In this document: positions 1-10,418 of the stretch, in pieces | How the letters are laid out: every line of letters begins with the position of its first letter | Position numbering within the stretch: the first letter of the stretch is position 1 | Origin: Gammaproteobacteria bacterium | GTDB lineage: Bacteria > Pseudomonadota > Gammaproteobacteria > Ga0077536 | Length of the DNA stretch: 41,137 nucleotides | Direction of reading: 5' to 3' | Assembly (NCBI GenBank): GCA_030833185.1 | Contig: JAURHQ010000011.1 | Location: 1 to 41,137 of the forward strand | Translations under genes and position numbers: made by a program | The notes under the pieces: generated by a model | The model's input: the letters and a program-made list of their open reading frames with translations, nothing else | The model's database searches: none | What the model was told of the DNA's origin: nothing

Positions 1-658
1 AGCCCTGAGCCTGATCACCCGGGCGTGCGCTGCGGCGCACGCCCGCGGTGTGTTCATGAGGCCCGGTTTCGACCGGGCCTTTCTGTTGCTGCGCGTCGAT
101 GCCGGGTCGAAATCCGTCACCACCCGCGTCGGCGCCGCAGGCGCGCAGACTTTCCCGCGCGGCGCGAACTGCCAGCGCCTGCGCCTGCCGGCCCAACTTG
201 TCAGCCTTGTTCAGCAGCAGCACCTGCGGCACCTGCGCGGCGGCCGTCCAGCGCACCAGCGCCAGTTCTTCAGCGCGCAGGGGATGCCGGGCGTCGGCAA
301 TCAGCACCAGCCCCGCCAATGAGGCGCGTTCCTCAAGATATTGCGGGATGGTTTCATCCCAGTGGGCGCGCATCGCTTTGTTGACCACCGCATAGCCGAA
401 GCCCGGCAGGTCGATCAGGCGCCGGTCCGGCGCAAGTTCGAATACCACGAAATGCTGGGTGCGACCGGGCGTGCGGCTGGTGCGGGCGAGCCCCTGATGG
501 TCACAAAGCGCGTTCAGCACGCTCGATTTCCCCACGTTCGAGCGACCAATAAAGGCGACTTCAGCCCCCTTATCCGGCGGCAGGTCGTGGAGCTGCTCAA
601 CGCTTTTGAGAAACGAGGCGCGGCGAAAATACTCAAGCACTGGGGGAGCGGGGTTCAC
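1..658 (-). CDS. engB: Ribosome biogenesis GTPase EngB (YihA/YsxC), 3' end beyond the window or altered
   Basis: EngB is an essential GTPase of large ribosomal subunit assembly in the cytoplasm. The minus frame opens with GTG at 658 and shows P-loop GRSNVGKSS, G3 DLPGFGYA and G4 NKAD, in the spacing of the TrmE-Era-EngA-EngB-Septin-like GTPases. After the helix following NKADKL the expected last strand and helix with the G5 serine-alanine/serine motif are not recognisable; instead the frame continues through a terminator-like hairpin to the left edge without a stop. The gene may be frameshifted near 90-130, or have an unusual tail. It is divergent from cytochrome c4; I know the order polA, engB, c4, dsbA from Pseudomonas. 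The exact start is uncertain, since no good ribosome site precedes the GTG. The family is sure, the 3' end is not. Confidence 0.85.
   Translation of the reverse strand, partial: MNPAPPVLEYFRRASFLKSVEQLHDLPPDKGAEVAFIGRSNVGKSSVLNALCDHQGLARTSRTPGRTQHFVVFELAPDRRLIDLPGFGYAVVNKAMRAHWDETIPQYLEERASLAGLVLIADARHPLRAEELALVRWTAAAQVPQVLLLNKADKLGRQAQALAVRAARESLRACGADAGGDGFRPGIDAQQQKGPVETGPHEHTAGVRRSARPGDQAQG
20..84 (+). terminator. Two consecutive strong hairpins, the second with a T-tract
   Basis: A stem of about 11 pairs (20-30 with 35-45, loop TGCG) is followed by a 9-pair stem (59-67 with 72-80, TTCG tetraloop) and then TTTCT. The T-tract orientation suits a plus-strand gene ending just left of the window. 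In Pseudomonas-like gene order that gene would be polA; this is inference. The second hairpin lies inside the open EngB frame, which is one reason to doubt the EngB 3' end. Confidence 0.65.
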
Positions 659-673
659 GGTGTGTAGGGTCTG

Positions 674-689
674 CTGCACGAACGTGCAG
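674..689. promoter_or_regulatory. Perfect 16-base palindromic site upstream of cytochrome c4
   Basis: CTGCACG-AA-CGTGCAG is a perfect inverted repeat in the 142-base divergent gap between engB and cytochrome c4. A possible -10 element TATAGT lies at 717-722, with no convincing -35 box. The palindrome could be an operator for either gene. I cannot assign a regulator. Confidence 0.4.
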
Positions 690-800
690 ACGGTCTCGAT
701 GGAAGACGTTCGATGCTATAGTAGGTCGACGCTCTCGCGCGACCCCTTTCGGGAATCCGCCGAGCCCAAGTCTGCTTGATTTACCGGAGTTCAGAAGGCG

Positions 801-1403
801 ATGTCTGGAACAATAATTCGCGCATTGGTCATTTTTACCCTCAGCCTCACCGCGTCATCCGGCGTCTACGCCCAGGACGCCAAGACCAAGGCCGCCGCCT
901 GCGCGGCCTGTCATGGTCCGGATGGCAATAGCGTCAACCCGGACTGGCCTAATCTGGCCGGGCAACACAGCGAGTACCTCGTCACCCAGCTTGGGTATTT
1001 CAAGAGCGGGGAACGCAAGAACGTCAACATGAACGCCATGGCCGCGCCCCTGTCGCCGGAAGACATGGCCGACATCTCGGCGTACTTCGCGGCACAGTCA
1101 GTCAAGGTCCCGAGCGTCGACGCCGCGGCCGCCGCGCCCGGCGCCGCGCTGTACCGCGGTGGCAACAAGACGACCGGCGTCGCCGCCTGTATGGCCTGCC
1201 ATGGGCCAGACGGCGCGGGCAATCCATCCGCCAAGGTGCCTGCGCTGCGCGGCCAGCACGCCAAATACACCGTCACGCAACTTCAGGCGTATAAGAGCGG
1301 TGAACGGGCAGCTGGTCAGGCGTCAATCATGGCAGCAGTGGCCAAGGGTCTGAGCACTCAGGAAATGGAGCAACTGGCGGCCTTCATCGAGGGCCTGCAC
1401 TAG
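801..1403 (+). CDS. Diheme cytochrome c4
   Basis: Periplasmic electron carrier that passes electrons to terminal oxidases. The 200-residue product has a signal peptide ending near VYA-Q (residues 22-25) and two class I cytochrome c domains. The heme sites are CAACH (34-38) and CMACH (130-134), and methionines near 77-80 and 177 are the likely axial ligands. The two halves resemble each other, with NLAGQH and ALRGQH followed by QLxxxKSGER, as in c4. It lies just upstream of dsbA, in the order known from Pseudomonas. Length and motif spacing are typical, so I see little room for another identity. Confidence 0.95.
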   Translation: MSGTIIRALVIFTLSLTASSGVYAQDAKTKAAACAACHGPDGNSVNPDWPNLAGQHSEYLVTQLGYFKSGERKNVNMNAMAAPLSPEDMADISAYFAAQSVKVPSVDAAAAAPGAALYRGGNKTTGVAACMACHGPDGAGNPSAKVPALRGQHAKYTVTQLQAYKSGERAAGQASIMAAVAKGLSTQEMEQLAAFIEGLH

Positions 1404-1475
1404 TCGGGGAGAAACCGGCCAGATGCATCGCATCGGGCCGGGTTACGGCGCGTTCTGGTGGTCGGCGAGGAAACT

Positions 1476-2105
1476 ATGAAACAGCTTATTTTTGCCCTGC
1501 TCACATTGCTCATCGCCCCGCTGACGGTCTCGGCGGCGGAGGCGGCGAAATTCGAAGAAGGCGTTAACTACCAGCTCATCAGCCCGGCTGTCCCAACCGC
1601 CGACAGCGCCACCATCGAAGTGGTCGAGATGTTCTGGTACGGCTGCCCGCACTGCTTCCACTTCGAGCCGCTGGTCACCGAGTGGCTCAAAACGAAGCCG
1701 GCCGACGTCAGCTTCCGCCGCGTGCCGGCCATCTTCGCCGAGCAGTGGAAGCCCCACGCGCGTGCGATGTATGCCGCAGAGGCGCTGGGCTCACTAGAAA
1801 AGCTCCACAAGCCTCTGTTTGACGCGATTCACGTCGACAAGCGCCGCGTCTTCGACGAATTCGCCCTGATGCAGTTTGCCAGCGAGGTCGGCTTTGACGC
1901 CGACGAATTCAAGGCGGCTTACGAGAGCCCCACGGTGGAGGCCAAAGTCAAAATGGCCACGCTGGCCACCCGCGACTACGGCATTGATGGCGTGCCATCG
2001 GTAATCGTTAATGGCAAATACCGGACAACCGCCTCGATGGCCGGCAGTCAGGACGCCATGCTGGACGTGGTGAACTTCCTGATCGCCAAGGAGCGCGCGA
2101 AATAG
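1476..2105 (+). CDS. dsbA: Thiol:disulfide interchange protein DsbA
   Basis: Periplasmic oxidase that introduces disulfide bonds into exported proteins and is re-oxidised by DsbB. The ATG at 1476 is preferred over the in-frame GTG at 1458 because GAGGAA sits just ahead of it and the protein then begins with a clean signal peptide (MKQLIFALLTLLIAPLTVSA). The active site is C57-P-H-C60 in FWYGCPHC, and the cis-proline loop is GVPSV. The 209 residues match the family length. It follows the cytochrome c4 gene by 72 bases. The c4 and RTX proteins, the PliI-like protein and the autotransporter in this window are exported too, but most lack cysteine pairs and need not be clients. Confidence 0.95.
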   Translation: MKQLIFALLTLLIAPLTVSAAEAAKFEEGVNYQLISPAVPTADSATIEVVEMFWYGCPHCFHFEPLVTEWLKTKPADVSFRRVPAIFAEQWKPHARAMYAAEALGSLEKLHKPLFDAIHVDKRRVFDEFALMQFASEVGFDADEFKAAYESPTVEAKVKMATLATRDYGIDGVPSVIVNGKYRTTASMAGSQDAMLDVVNFLIAKERAK

Positions 2106-2176
2106 GCAGTCCTCCCGTCAGGCGACGGACCAATCGCCGCGCACGTGGCGCGCGCCTAAACACTGGACGGTAGCCC

Positions 2177-3910
2177 ATGGCCCAGCCACCGCCTCCGCCC
2201 GACCAAGGTGCTCATCCCCCGGCCGTTCTTGCGGAGCGCTACCGCCGCAGCCTGCTGAAACTGCTGGCGGCTTATGCCGGTCAGCATGCCGAACTCGATC
2301 GCCGCATTCGCAGCCTGACCAGCCTCGCGCGCCGCAGCCCGGAAGACGACACGCTGCCCGGCCTGTTCGAAAACGCCGTCGATGTGCTAATCGCTCAGGG
2401 GCTAACCGCGCCGCGCAGCGGGAGCGCCACCGCGCGCCTCGCCGACCTGCTCGCGCAGCCGACGGCTGAGGGCCCCGTCTCCGAACACACCCGCCACCTG
2501 CGGAACCGCCTGCGCGATGCGAGCTCACGCGACGAGACGGACCGGGCGCTTGGCGAGGTCGCGGCGCTGATCAACGCACTGACCGAAAAACAGCCCCATC
2601 GCCAACCGACGCCAAACGCGCCGGTCGACGCGGCCCTGCTGGACAGCTTGCTGGATGAACTGCGCCTTGGGCCTGATGCCGTGGACGCACTGAATCCCTT
2701 GCGGGACCGACTCCAGCGTTCGCAAAGCCGACCGGCGCAGGTGGATTGCGCGCGCGCGCTGGGCCAAGCGATTACCGGACTACTGAAAACCGCCAGCGAG
2801 ACCCAACAGCAGGCCAGCGGCGATCTGGGACTGGCCCGCAGCCAGCTCCAGCATTTGGTGGACAGGCTGACCCTGCCGCAGCCCTTCGCTGCCGACAAAA
2901 CGCAATTGCGCCAACAGCTGGCGACGGCCGGCAACCCGGAAGACATCCAGCTGGCGGTCGACAATCTGGTCGAGCTGCTGGACCGCGCGCGCGGCAACAC
3001 ACGTCAGGAAATGGAAGAACTGAGCAGTTTCCTGAAAGTGGTCTCGCGCCGCATTGAGGAGTTCAAAGGCCAGGTTTCTCACAGCGGGGAAGCGCACGAC
3101 GCCGCCATTGCCTCGGCCAACTCACTGCAACGCGAGATGGCCGATCAGGTGGCCGACGTCTGCGAGGCGCTCGCCGAAGGTCAGGACCTGGACACCGTAA
3201 AGCCCGCCGTGATTACCCAGTTGAAAGACCTCGAGTCCAGCCTCGAGGACTTTGTGCGCACCGAGCAGTCACGCCACGGCAGCGCCAGCGCCCAGATGGA
3301 ATTGGTGGTGGCGCGACTGCGCGAACTTGAGGCCGAAACCCAGCGTCTGCGCAACGATCTGGAGCAGCAGCATGTGCTGACGCTGCTCGACCCCTTGACC
3401 GGCGCACTGAACCGGCTGGGTTACACCGAAAGCATGGGGCGCGAATACGCACGCTGGCGTCGCTACGGCGGACAACTCTCGCTTGCCATGTGCGATCTGG
3501 ACCTCTTCAAGCGCATCAACGACGACTACGGCCACGCCGCGGGCGACAAGGTGCTGACTTCGGTGGCCGGGCTGCTGCGCCAGCAGATCCGCAATTGCGA
3601 TTTGCTCTGCCGTCTGGGCGGCGAGGAGTTCGCGGTGATCCTGCCCGAGACCGCCCTCGAAGGCGCGCGGATTGCCGCCGAGAAACTTCGCGCCAATGTC
3701 GCGGCCAGCAAATTTCGGTTCAAGAATTCGCCGGTGCCGGTGACGATTTCGATCGGGGTGGCCGAGTTTCACGCCGGCGACACCATCGAAGACGTCTTCG
3801 AGCGCGCCGACCGCGCGCTGTACATGGCGAAGCATCAGGGCCGTAACCGCTGCCAGTCGGAGCGCGATCTGCGCCCGGAAGACCCGCCGCGCGGCCCGCC
3901 CGCGGACTGA
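2177..3910 (+). CDS. Cytoplasmic diguanylate cyclase (GGDEF domain)
   Basis: Predicted to make cyclic di-GMP from two GTP. The last 170 residues form a GGDEF domain: entry motif DPLTGALNR, signature GGEEF (481-485), and the inhibitory I-site RxxD as RNCD (472-475), so feedback inhibition by product is likely. The first roughly 400 residues have no membrane segment; they are helical and rich in Gln, Glu, Leu and Arg, probably with coiled coils that could dimerise the enzyme. No PAS, GAF or REC domain is visible. The gene sits 71 bases after dsbA. In Pseudomonas aeruginosa a soluble GGDEF protein (DgcH) is also close to dsbA, so this may be the orthologue. The ATG at 2177 has only a weak ribosome site. 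Confidence 0.9.
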   Translation: MAQPPPPPDQGAHPPAVLAERYRRSLLKLLAAYAGQHAELDRRIRSLTSLARRSPEDDTLPGLFENAVDVLIAQGLTAPRSGSATARLADLLAQPTAEGPVSEHTRHLRNRLRDASSRDETDRALGEVAALINALTEKQPHRQPTPNAPVDAALLDSLLDELRLGPDAVDALNPLRDRLQRSQSRPAQVDCARALGQAITGLLKTASETQQQASGDLGLARSQLQHLVDRLTLPQPFAADKTQLRQQLATAGNPEDIQLAVDNLVELLDRARGNTRQEMEELSSFLKVVSRRIEEFKGQVSHSGEAHDAAIASANSLQREMADQVADVCEALAEGQDLDTVKPAVITQLKDLESSLEDFVRTEQSRHGSASAQMELVVARLRELEAETQRLRNDLEQQHVLTLLDPLTGALNRLGYTESMGREYARWRRYGGQLSLAMCDLDLFKRINDDYGHAAGDKVLTSVAGLLRQQIRNCDLLCRLGGEEFAVILPETALEGARIAAEKLRANVAASKFRFKNSPVPVTISIGVAEFHAGDTIEDVFERADRALYMAKHQGRNRCQSERDLRPEDPPRGPPAD

Positions 3911-4009
3911 ACCCGGGCCCTCTGCCGGCGTTCCAAGCAGCCGCGCACCCGTTGTAGAGTGCCGCGCTCAGAACCATCTCTCGCTGACTTTCAAAGAAGG
4001 AATTCGCCC

Positions 4010-5845
<1,836 letters not shown>

Positions 5846-5974
5846 TCGGTGCAAGCGGCGAGGTTCTGGCCAGCAGTCCGGACCTCGAGTGCCGGGCGAC
5901 TAGTCAGCGCCGCGCCCCGACCACACGGCGGCCAATCGTCCGACGTACGGCGATTTCAAACCCGGAGGCCGCAG

Positions 5975-6307
5975 ATGAGCCCGCTTCAGACCCTCGGCCT
6001 CTTCACCCTGACCGCGGTGGCCGAAATCCTCGGCTGCTATCTGCCCTGGCTGTGGCTGAAGCAGGGCAAGTCGGTCTGGCTGCTGGTGCCCGCGGCGCTC
6101 AGCCTAGCGCTGTTTGCATGGCTCTTATCCCTGCATCCCACGGCTGCCGGCCGGGTATACGCCGCCTACGGCGGGGTCTACATCGGCGTCGCCATCCTCT
6201 GGCTGTGGGCGGTCGACGGGATCCGCCCGGGCCTGTGGGATCTTGTGGGCGCCGCCGTCGCGCTGGCCGGCATGGCAATCATCATGTTCGCCCCGCGCGC
6301 AGGCTAG
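5975..6307 (+). CDS. YnfA/UPF0060 family small membrane protein
   Basis: 110-residue protein with four hydrophobic segments, matching YnfA-family proteins, which resemble small multidrug resistance transporters in size and topology. Family-type features are [13 protein letters not shown] near the start and the glycine-rich [15 protein letters not shown]. The start at 5975 is set by GGAGG at 5964-5968; the frame is open further upstream but without a ribosome site. The transport function is inferred from family. It ends 6 bases before the stop of a convergent NTF2-like gene. Confidence 0.88.
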   Translation: MSPLQTLGLFTLTAVAEILGCYLPWLWLKQGKSVWLLVPAALSLALFAWLLSLHPTAAGRVYAAYGGVYIGVAILWLWAVDGIRPGLWDLVGAAVALAGMAIIMFAPRAG

Positions 6308-6313
6308 GCCCGC

Positions 6314-6835
6314 TCAGCGGCGGGTAATCGCCGGCGACGGCGGATTTTCCGGATTAGGCAAGCGCACCGGGAGGTCGAAGGGCGGATCGTCCCAACCGTC
6401 GCTGCCGGCCGCCGACAGCCGCCGGTTCGCAATCCGCCAGCCTTGCTCGGTCAACACCAGTCGATCCTCGTAACGTCCCCACAGGTCAATGCGTTTGCCG
6501 TCCGCCGCGGCGATATGCCAGGCATAGACATAGGCGGTGGATTCCGCCGTGTGCTCGTCGCGCAGCGTAATGCGCACGTTCGACAGGTGATGGCTGGTGG
6601 CACTGAACACCGCCAGCGTCTTGGCGAACATTTTCGCAAGGTCCTCGCGCCCCACCACCGCGTAGCGCGCGCCAAGTTCAAAGCATCCATCCGGCGCAAA
6701 CACCTGCTCGGTCAGCGCCAGCGGGTCGTTACGGTCGACGTACACGCAGTAGTTGATCAGCGTGGTGGTGATCAGTTCGTGCTGCTGCAGGGCCCAGACG
6801 GCGTGCTGCAGTTCCGCGGCTGAATAATCTTTCAT
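6314..6835 (-). CDS. NTF2-like (SnoaL-type) domain protein
   Basis: Protein of 173 residues with a single alpha+beta barrel of the NTF2/SnoaL type. Landmarks are an N-terminal helix ending INYCVYVDRNDP, the FAPDGCFELG strand, a VGREDLAKMFA helix, HHLSNVRI and the C-terminal WGRYEDRLVLTEQGWRIANRRL. Members include small isomerases, dehydratases and ring-hydroxylating dioxygenase beta subunits; without partners the activity is unknown. The start at 6835 is preceded by GGAG; a GTG six bases upstream is the alternative. It is divergent from the cupin gene across about 100 bases. Confidence 0.82.
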   Translation of the reverse strand: MKDYSAAELQHAVWALQQHELITTTLINYCVYVDRNDPLALTEQVFAPDGCFELGARYAVVGREDLAKMFAKTLAVFSATSHHLSNVRITLRDEHTAESTAYVYAWHIAAADGKRIDLWGRYEDRLVLTEQGWRIANRRLSAAGSDGWDDPPFDLPVRLPNPENPPSPAITRR

Positions 6836-6935
6836 GGACACTCCGGGCGTAATGGCGGCTTGGGCTGGCCCAGTGTACCGGCGCCCCGGCCACAGCGCGT
6901 AGACTGCGCGCAGAGCCCTTTACGGAGCGTCCCGG

Positions 6936-7292
6936 ATGTCATTCCTGCCCCTTGCGCCGCCCGTTGGCCCGGCGCCCGAGCACTGGTATCTGCCGGCCGA
7001 GAAACTGCTGGCCGGCAATCCCCGCCAGTCGCTGTGGCCACACTTTCAGAACACGGCGCACAATTTCTCGACCGGCCACTGGCAGAGCGAGCCCGGCAAG
7101 TGGCGGGTCGCCTACACGGAAGACGAGTACTGCGAGATTCTTGCCGGTCGCAGCGTGATTACGGACGCCGATGGCCACGCCCGGACCGTGCAGGCCGGCG
7201 ACCGCTTCGTGATTGCTCGCGGCTTCACCGGCACCTGGGAAGTGCTGGAGACGACCCTCAAAATCTATGTCGTCTACGAGGCCACGCCATGA
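6936..7292 (+). CDS. Small cupin protein (DUF861/Cupin_3 type)
   Basis: 118-residue single-domain cupin resembling the ureidoglycine aminohydrolase-like cupin group: EYCEILAGRSVITD, then GDRFVIARGFTGTWEVLET and a C-terminal KIYVVYE strand. The usual metal-binding histidines are not obvious, as in many proteins of this group, so a catalytic role is unproven. GGAG at 6924-6927 supports the start; TAGACT at 6900-6905 is a possible -10. Its stop overlaps the start of the cystatin-like gene as ATGA (7289-7292), which suggests translational coupling. Confidence 0.8.
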   Translation: MSFLPLAPPVGPAPEHWYLPAEKLLAGNPRQSLWPHFQNTAHNFSTGHWQSEPGKWRVAYTEDEYCEILAGRSVITDADGHARTVQAGDRFVIARGFTGTWEVLETTLKIYVVYEATP

Positions 7293-7645
7293 AATTTCGC
7301 CACGGCTTGCTGGTCGGCGCGCTGTTCGCGGTTAACGCCGCGGCCGAGGTCATCCAAATGCCCGCGCCACCGATGCCCGGCAGCTATCAGGCGGCGGCGG
7401 TGGACGAGGAAGTGCGCGACATCGCGCGCTTCGCGGTGCGTACCGAACGGCAACAGGCCGGCGGCAAGCTGAAGCTGCTGAACGTAATGGACTGCGAACG
7501 ACAGGTGGTGGCGGGGCTCAACTACCGCCTGCGGCTTGCCGTACGGCGCGACGGCAAGCCCGCTACCGCCAGCGCGCTGGTGTTTGTCGCGCTCGACGGC
7601 TCGCGCACGCTGGTCAGCTGGATCTGGGAAGCGCCGGCAAGCTGA
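7289..7645 (+). CDS. Secreted cystatin-like cysteine protease inhibitor
   Basis: 118 residues with a signal peptide (MKFRHGLLVGALFAVNAAA, probably cut near residue 19-20). The mature part follows the cystatin order: glycine at 31, an amphipathic helix containing IARFAV (45-50) like the plant-cystatin LARFAV signature, the inhibitory loop QVVAG (72-76, Q-x-V-x-G) followed by NYRLRLAV, and a C-terminal tryptophan pair (W111, W113) where cystatins carry their second hairpin loop. Cystatins block papain-type proteases by inserting the N-terminus and both loops into the active site. The start overlaps the cupin stop by ATGA. Only one cysteine (C69) is present, so there is no internal disulfide. 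The location (periplasm or outside) and target are unknown. Confidence 0.82.
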   Translation: MKFRHGLLVGALFAVNAAAEVIQMPAPPMPGSYQAAAVDEEVRDIARFAVRTERQQAGGKLKLLNVMDCERQVVAGLNYRLRLAVRRDGKPATASALVFVALDGSRTLVSWIWEAPAS

Positions 7646-7650
7646 GCAGC

Positions 7651-8292
7651 CTAGGTCAGGCCGAAGCGCTGTGCGTGTAGCGCGGCCTGCGCGCGACTGG
7701 AAATATCCAGCTTGCGATAAAGATTCTTCACATGATCGCCCACCGTGTGGCGGGAGATCTCCAACTGCCGCGCGATATCGCTCAACGTGAAGCCACGCGC
7801 CAGCAGGCCCAGCACTTCGCGCTCACGTGGTGTCAGAGCTCCGTCAGCCACCGGCGCCCCGTCACCCTGGTGCCGTCCCTGAAAGTACTGGACCAGACGG
7901 CGAGCCATCGCGGGCGAAAGCGGCGGCTGGCCGTCAGCGATATGTTGCAGCTGACGCAAGGTCAGCTCGGCCGGCTGGTCTTTTAGCAGATAGCCGCTGG
8001 CGCCGGCCTGCAGAGCCGCGAACAGACGCTCGTCGTCGTCATGGATAGAAGCGACCACCGTCATACAGTCGGGCTGCTGTTCATGCAGAAGGGCGATCAC
8101 CTCGGTGCCAAACCCGTCGGCGAGCGACAGGTCCACCAGCGCCAGATCAAACCCTTGGCTGGTGATGGCGGCCTGCGCAGCCGCAACGCTGTCGGCGGTG
8201 CTGATGCGGGCCTGCGGAAAGCCGGCGGTAACGAGCTCCGTCAGCAGTTCACGGGCGTCCTGCAAGTCGTCCACGATCAGCACCCGATTCAC
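7651..8292 (-). CDS. NarL/FixJ-type response regulator
   Basis: 213-residue DNA-binding response regulator. The receiver domain has the acidic pair in VLIVDD (D8, D9), the phospho-acceptor D54 in LALVDLSL, and the lysine of GYLLKDQ. The C-terminal LuxR-type helix-turn-helix runs LTPREREVLGLLARGF to TVGDHVKNLYRKLDI. The GTG start at 8292 overlaps the stop of the upstream histidine kinase gene as GTGA, so the two are almost certainly co-translated partners. Targets are not known; no matching operator was identified. It converges on the cystatin-like gene with a 5-base gap. Confidence 0.92.
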   Translation of the reverse strand: MNRVLIVDDLQDARELLTELVTAGFPQARISTADSVAAAQAAITSQGFDLALVDLSLADGFGTEVIALLHEQQPDCMTVVASIHDDDERLFAALQAGASGYLLKDQPAELTLRQLQHIADGQPPLSPAMARRLVQYFQGRHQGDGAPVADGALTPREREVLGLLARGFTLSDIARQLEISRHTVGDHVKNLYRKLDISSRAQAALHAQRFGLT

Positions 8293-10418
8293 AGCGGCAG
8301 CACCAGTTCCACCCGTGCCTGTGACGGGTGTTGGCGGTCGATGTTCAATTGCCCGCCCAAGGCGGCCAGCCGGCGCGCAAGCCCGCGCAGCCCCCGCCCC
8401 AGCGGCCACTCGGCCTCCGCCCCGGGCAAGGGATTGGTCACCGCCAGCCGCAAACCGGCGCTGTCCACGCGGGCATCAATCGCGACCGGGTCGCCTGCGC
8501 CGTGCTTCAGGGCGTTGGTCAGCAGTTCGCGCAGACAGCGCTCGAGCACGCTACGGGTATGCGAAGACAGCCAGTGCAAGGGGAGTTCTTCGCTCACCTG
8601 CCAGTCGAGTTTGCGGCCAGCCGCCTCGCAGCGCGCGCTGGCTTCCGCGCGGCCATTCGCCAGCACGTCGGCCAGGCTAGCGCCCGGGCCATCGATCGCA
8701 CTCAGGATGGAACGCAGGTCGGCCATCGCCTCGCGCGCGATGCCGGTCAGTTCGCGGTCACGCGTCCGGTGGATCAGCATCAGCAGCCGGGAGCCCAAAT
8801 CGTCGTGCAGGTCCTGCGCCAGACGCTGGCGCTCGGCCTGCGCCGCGGCACGGAGCCCGGCCTGCTGCAGCTGGGTCTGACGGAGCAGGCTGAGCAGGTT
8901 ATCGGTGAAGCGCACATCCTCCGGGCCGAAGAGTGCGCGCCCGCTGTCGCGCAGATTGAGTCGAAGCGCGCGGCTGTCGGCATGGGCCGGCACGGCAAGC
9001 GCCAGCCCCTCATCCAGCAGGGCAGCGGTTGGTGGGCCGGGGTCCGGCAGCGGCACGATGTTCGCCGGCGCGAAAACCCGCTGAAGCAGGGCTTCCCAAC
9101 GGTGCGCACGCGCCGCGCTTTCGGGTAACAGCGCCAGCGCCACGATCTCGCCCAAGGCGTCCTCCAGCGGGCGGCGGGCACCCAGCACGCGCACCAGCAG
9201 CCACTGCCGCAACGGAAAATACATCCAGCCGCTGGCCAGTAAGGCCACCGCCAGCGCCGAGTCAGGCGCGAGGTGAAGTCCCGCAATGAGTGCCGAATCC
9301 AGCAAGAGCACCAGAAAGGCACCCGCCACCCAGATCAAGACCCGGTAAGCCCAGCGATCCAGATCGAAGAGCCGGTAGCGACCGACGCCCAGCGCAAGTC
9401 CGATGTACATCACCACAAAGAACCCAAGCGCATAGCCCTGCGGGATGGGCGGCAGGCTGCCTAGCAAGGTGCTGCCAACCATCAAGAATACAAACAGGCC
9501 ACAGCCGACCAGCGATGACAGCAGCACCCAGCGCAACGCGGCACGGCCCAGGGCATCCTGCCGCGCCCGCCGCCACTGCCAGCCGCCGAGGGCGATTGCC
9601 AGCAGCATCTGGGACATGATGGGGATCCGCATCCCCCAGTCCTGATTCGGTGCCAGACGCAAAGCGTCGAGAACGAAGGTAGGCAGGAAGATCACGAAGG
9701 GCAGCGCCAGCCACCGCGGCGCGAGCAAGAGGCGCGGGTAACTCAGCATGAGAGCCACCAGCCCGCAGCCAAACAGGATTGCGCCCAGATGATTGAGCGA
9801 AGACAGTAATCGGAACAACTCGCCCGGCAGCGCCAGCCCGCGCACGCTGTAAATCGCCGGGCCGAGCGTCAAGAGCGCGAAGCAGCTGCCGGTGATCGCA
9901 AACATGCGCGCGCCCCACTCGCTCGGTCGCAACAGCCAAACCCAGCAGCCGATCAGGCAGGAGAGGCTGCCGTAGGCGAGCTGGAACCAGTAGACCAGCG
10001 GCAGCTCGGCCGGACTGCGCCCAGCAGGGGTGACCAGGGCACGGCCGCTTTCGTCGCCGGTCGACCAGTGCACGACGGTTGGCGCCCGCAGCAGTTCGGC
10101 GAATTGGCTCTGCCGCGCAAAAAACGCCGCCATTTCGGGGTAGGTGTCGAAGTAATCGGGTTCTTCGATGAGGTCGGTCGCCAGCAAGGTGATGGGGGCT
10201 TCCGTACCCCGACCAAGGCCCAGCACTTCGGCGCCGACGGGCACGGCCACACCGGGATTGACCCCCACAATCCGCACCGTCTCCGCGTCGACCTTGAGCT
10301 GCAGCGGCAAAACGGGCACCGCGCAAATGACGCGAGTTGCCCACAACCAGGCGAGCAGGTTTAGCGCCAGCAACATGACCAGCGTACGGGCGGGCACTGC
10401 GGAGCGGGCGGCGTTCAT
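8289..10418 (-). CDS. Membrane sensor histidine kinase (HisKA_3 type)
   Basis: 709-residue sensor for the adjacent NarL-type regulator. It has an N-terminal membrane segment, a roughly 130-residue likely periplasmic stretch without a domain I recognise, then a multi-pass membrane region of about eight helices (about 140-400). A cytoplasmic linker leads to RQRLAQDLHDDLG with phospho-acceptor H538, and an ATP-binding domain with N-box ELLTNALKHG and a GRGLRGL glycine motif. The ATG at 10418 is chosen because GGAAG lies nine bases ahead; in-frame upstream starts lack this. The signal is unknown. It is divergent from the autotransporter gene across 194 bases. Confidence 0.9.
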   Translation of the reverse strand: MNAARSAVPARTLVMLLALNLLAWLWATRVICAVPVLPLQLKVDAETVRIVGVNPGVAVPVGAEVLGLGRGTEAPITLLATDLIEEPDYFDTYPEMAAFFARQSQFAELLRAPTVVHWSTGDESGRALVTPAGRSPAELPLVYWFQLAYGSLSCLIGCWVWLLRPSEWGARMFAITGSCFALLTLGPAIYSVRGLALPGELFRLLSSLNHLGAILFGCGLVALMLSYPRLLLAPRWLALPFVIFLPTFVLDALRLAPNQDWGMRIPIMSQMLLAIALGGWQWRRARQDALGRAALRWVLLSSLVGCGLFVFLMVGSTLLGSLPPIPQGYALGFFVVMYIGLALGVGRYRLFDLDRWAYRVLIWVAGAFLVLLLDSALIAGLHLAPDSALAVALLASGWMYFPLRQWLLVRVLGARRPLEDALGEIVALALLPESAARAHRWEALLQRVFAPANIVPLPDPGPPTAALLDEGLALAVPAHADSRALRLNLRDSGRALFGPEDVRFTDNLLSLLRQTQLQQAGLRAAAQAERQRLAQDLHDDLGSRLLMLIHRTRDRELTGIAREAMADLRSILSAIDGPGASLADVLANGRAEASARCEAAGRKLDWQVSEELPLHWLSSHTRSVLERCLRELLTNALKHGAGDPVAIDARVDSAGLRLAVTNPLPGAEAEWPLGRGLRGLARRLAALGGQLNIDRQHPSQARVELVLPL

